A stretch of DNA of 64,000 nucleotides. Source: Halocalculus aciditolerans (lineage in GTDB: Archaea; Halobacteriota; Halobacteria; Halobacteriales; Halobacteriaceae). The first letter of the stretch is position 1. Every line of letters starts with the position of its first letter. Made by a program: the position numbers and the translations under genes. The DNA lies in the NCBI RefSeq assembly GCF_014647475.1, contig NZ_BMPG01000001.1:310001-374000 (forward strand), read 5' to 3'. Below, piece after piece: positions 63,551-64,000 of this stretch. The notes under the pieces were generated by a model. It was not told the DNA's origin. It saw nothing but the letters and a program-made list of their open reading frames with translations, and searched no databases.

Positions 63551-64000
63551 ATGACCTACGAGAACCTCGACGGCCAACTCATCAACGCGCTGCTCGGCGA
63601 CGGCCGCGCCAGCCTCCGCAGCCTCGCCGAAGACCTCGACGTCTCCGTCACTACCGTCTCCAACCACCTCTCCGACCTTGAAGACGCCGGCGTCATCAAA
63701 GACTACACGCCCGTCGTCGACTACGACGCCCTCGGCTACGACGTCACCGCTATCCTCCAGCTGAAGGTGGAGGGCAACGCCCTCCCCGACCTCTCCGACC
63801 GCCTGCGCGGCCACAAACAGATGGTCTCCGTTTACGAAGTCACCGGCGACTACGACATCGTCGCCGTCGGCAAATTCAGAGACACCGACGACATGAACCA
63901 CCTCATCAAGAAACTCCTCGGCGACGCCGACATCAAGGAGTCCAACACCAGCGTCGTCCTCAACGCCGCCGCCGAACACGAACAGTTCGAACTCGACGTC
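63551..64000 (+). CDS. lrp: Lrp/AsnC family regulator, cut at window end
   Basis: The first 150 residues, starting [20 protein letters not shown], with no stop before the window edge. Residues about 5-50 are a winged helix-turn-helix ([20 protein letters not shown]) and residues about 65-140 the RAM ligand-binding domain ([33 protein letters not shown]). Probably only a few residues are missing. Divergent from glnA, so likely a regulator of nitrogen metabolism; in Halobacterium an Lrp in this position acts on glnA. Confidence 0.93.
   Translation, partial: MTYENLDGQLINALLGDGRASLRSLAEDLDVSVTTVSNHLSDLEDAGVIKDYTPVVDYDALGYDVTAILQLKVEGNALPDLSDRLRGHKQMVSVYEVTGDYDIVAVGKFRDTDDMNHLIKKLLGDADIKESNTSVVLNAAAEHEQFELDV

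Overview
The window is chromosomal DNA from a halophilic archaeon of the class Halobacteria. The evidence is very high GC, acidic proteins rich in Asp, Glu, Ala and Val, leaderless genes with TATA boxes about 25-35 bases before the start codon, a TFB factor, an MCM helicase, archaeal-type L40e, Tsr3, Trm1 and Lrp, Tat lipoproteins and a salactin-type actin. The genus cannot be fixed from the sequence; the salactin gene suggests a relative of Halobacterium, but this is inference. Coding density is high and many genes overlap by 4-8 bases (ATGA or GTGA couplings), so operons are easy to trace.

Region by region. 0-4.2 kb: 3' part of a modular, sequon-rich surface protein. 4.2-10 kb: small membrane proteins, a HIT protein, a ParA-like protein with a degenerate P-loop, TFB, and a tightly coupled minus-strand operon of three lineage-specific genes ending in a MinD-like ATPase. 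10-15 kb: a DNA-binding-like acidic protein, a zinc ribbon, the salactin-like actin with a four-helix membrane protein upstream, and an iron-type alcohol dehydrogenase. 15-17.3 kb: a Zn/Cd-type P1B ATPase.

17.3-42.4 kb is a catabolic island built around acyl-CoA chemistry: thioesterase, crotonase-fold enzymes, two acyl-CoA ligases, a complete five-gene branched-chain amino acid (Liv) ABC importer, the E1alpha, E1beta and E2 subunits of a 2-oxoacid dehydrogenase, a MaoC-type hydratase, two SDR dehydrogenases, a 3-hydroxyacyl-CoA dehydrogenase/enoyl-CoA hydratase fusion, two acyl-CoA dehydrogenases, an aminoglycoside-phosphotransferase-fold kinase and an HTH regulator. Together these could import amino acids or organic acids, activate or decarboxylate them to acyl-CoA and beta-oxidise them. 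The divergent kinase/dehydrogenase pair at 40-42.4 kb looks like a split version of ACAD10/11 and of the bacterial 4-hydroxyacyl-CoA pathway.

42.4-54 kb is largely information processing: MCM with a 174-residue mini-intein in its Walker A motif, tRNA-Pro(UGG) next to tandem repeats that contain decayed tRNA 3' ends, a Ski2-like helicase, a DUF99 protein, an NRAMP metal transporter with a palindrome over its promoter, ribosomal protein L40e, Tsr3 and SerRS. 54-58 kb holds a lipoprotein, a SWIM zinc-finger protein and a glyoxylate-shunt operon (isocitrate lyase and malate synthase behind a 47-residue ORF); the shunt would let the acetyl-CoA made by the catabolic island be used for growth. 58-64 kb: Trm1, a YihY/BrkB-type membrane protein, a TnpB-only insertion element with hairpins at its 3' end, glutamine synthetase, and a divergent Lrp regulator cut by the window edge.

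Beyond the genes listed in standard long-ORF form, four short genes are annotated here: a zinc ribbon (10774-10950), L40e (51529-51675), the 58-residue protein upstream of DUF99 (48611-48787) and the 47-residue ORF before isocitrate lyase (55397-55540). No CRISPR array or rRNA was seen.
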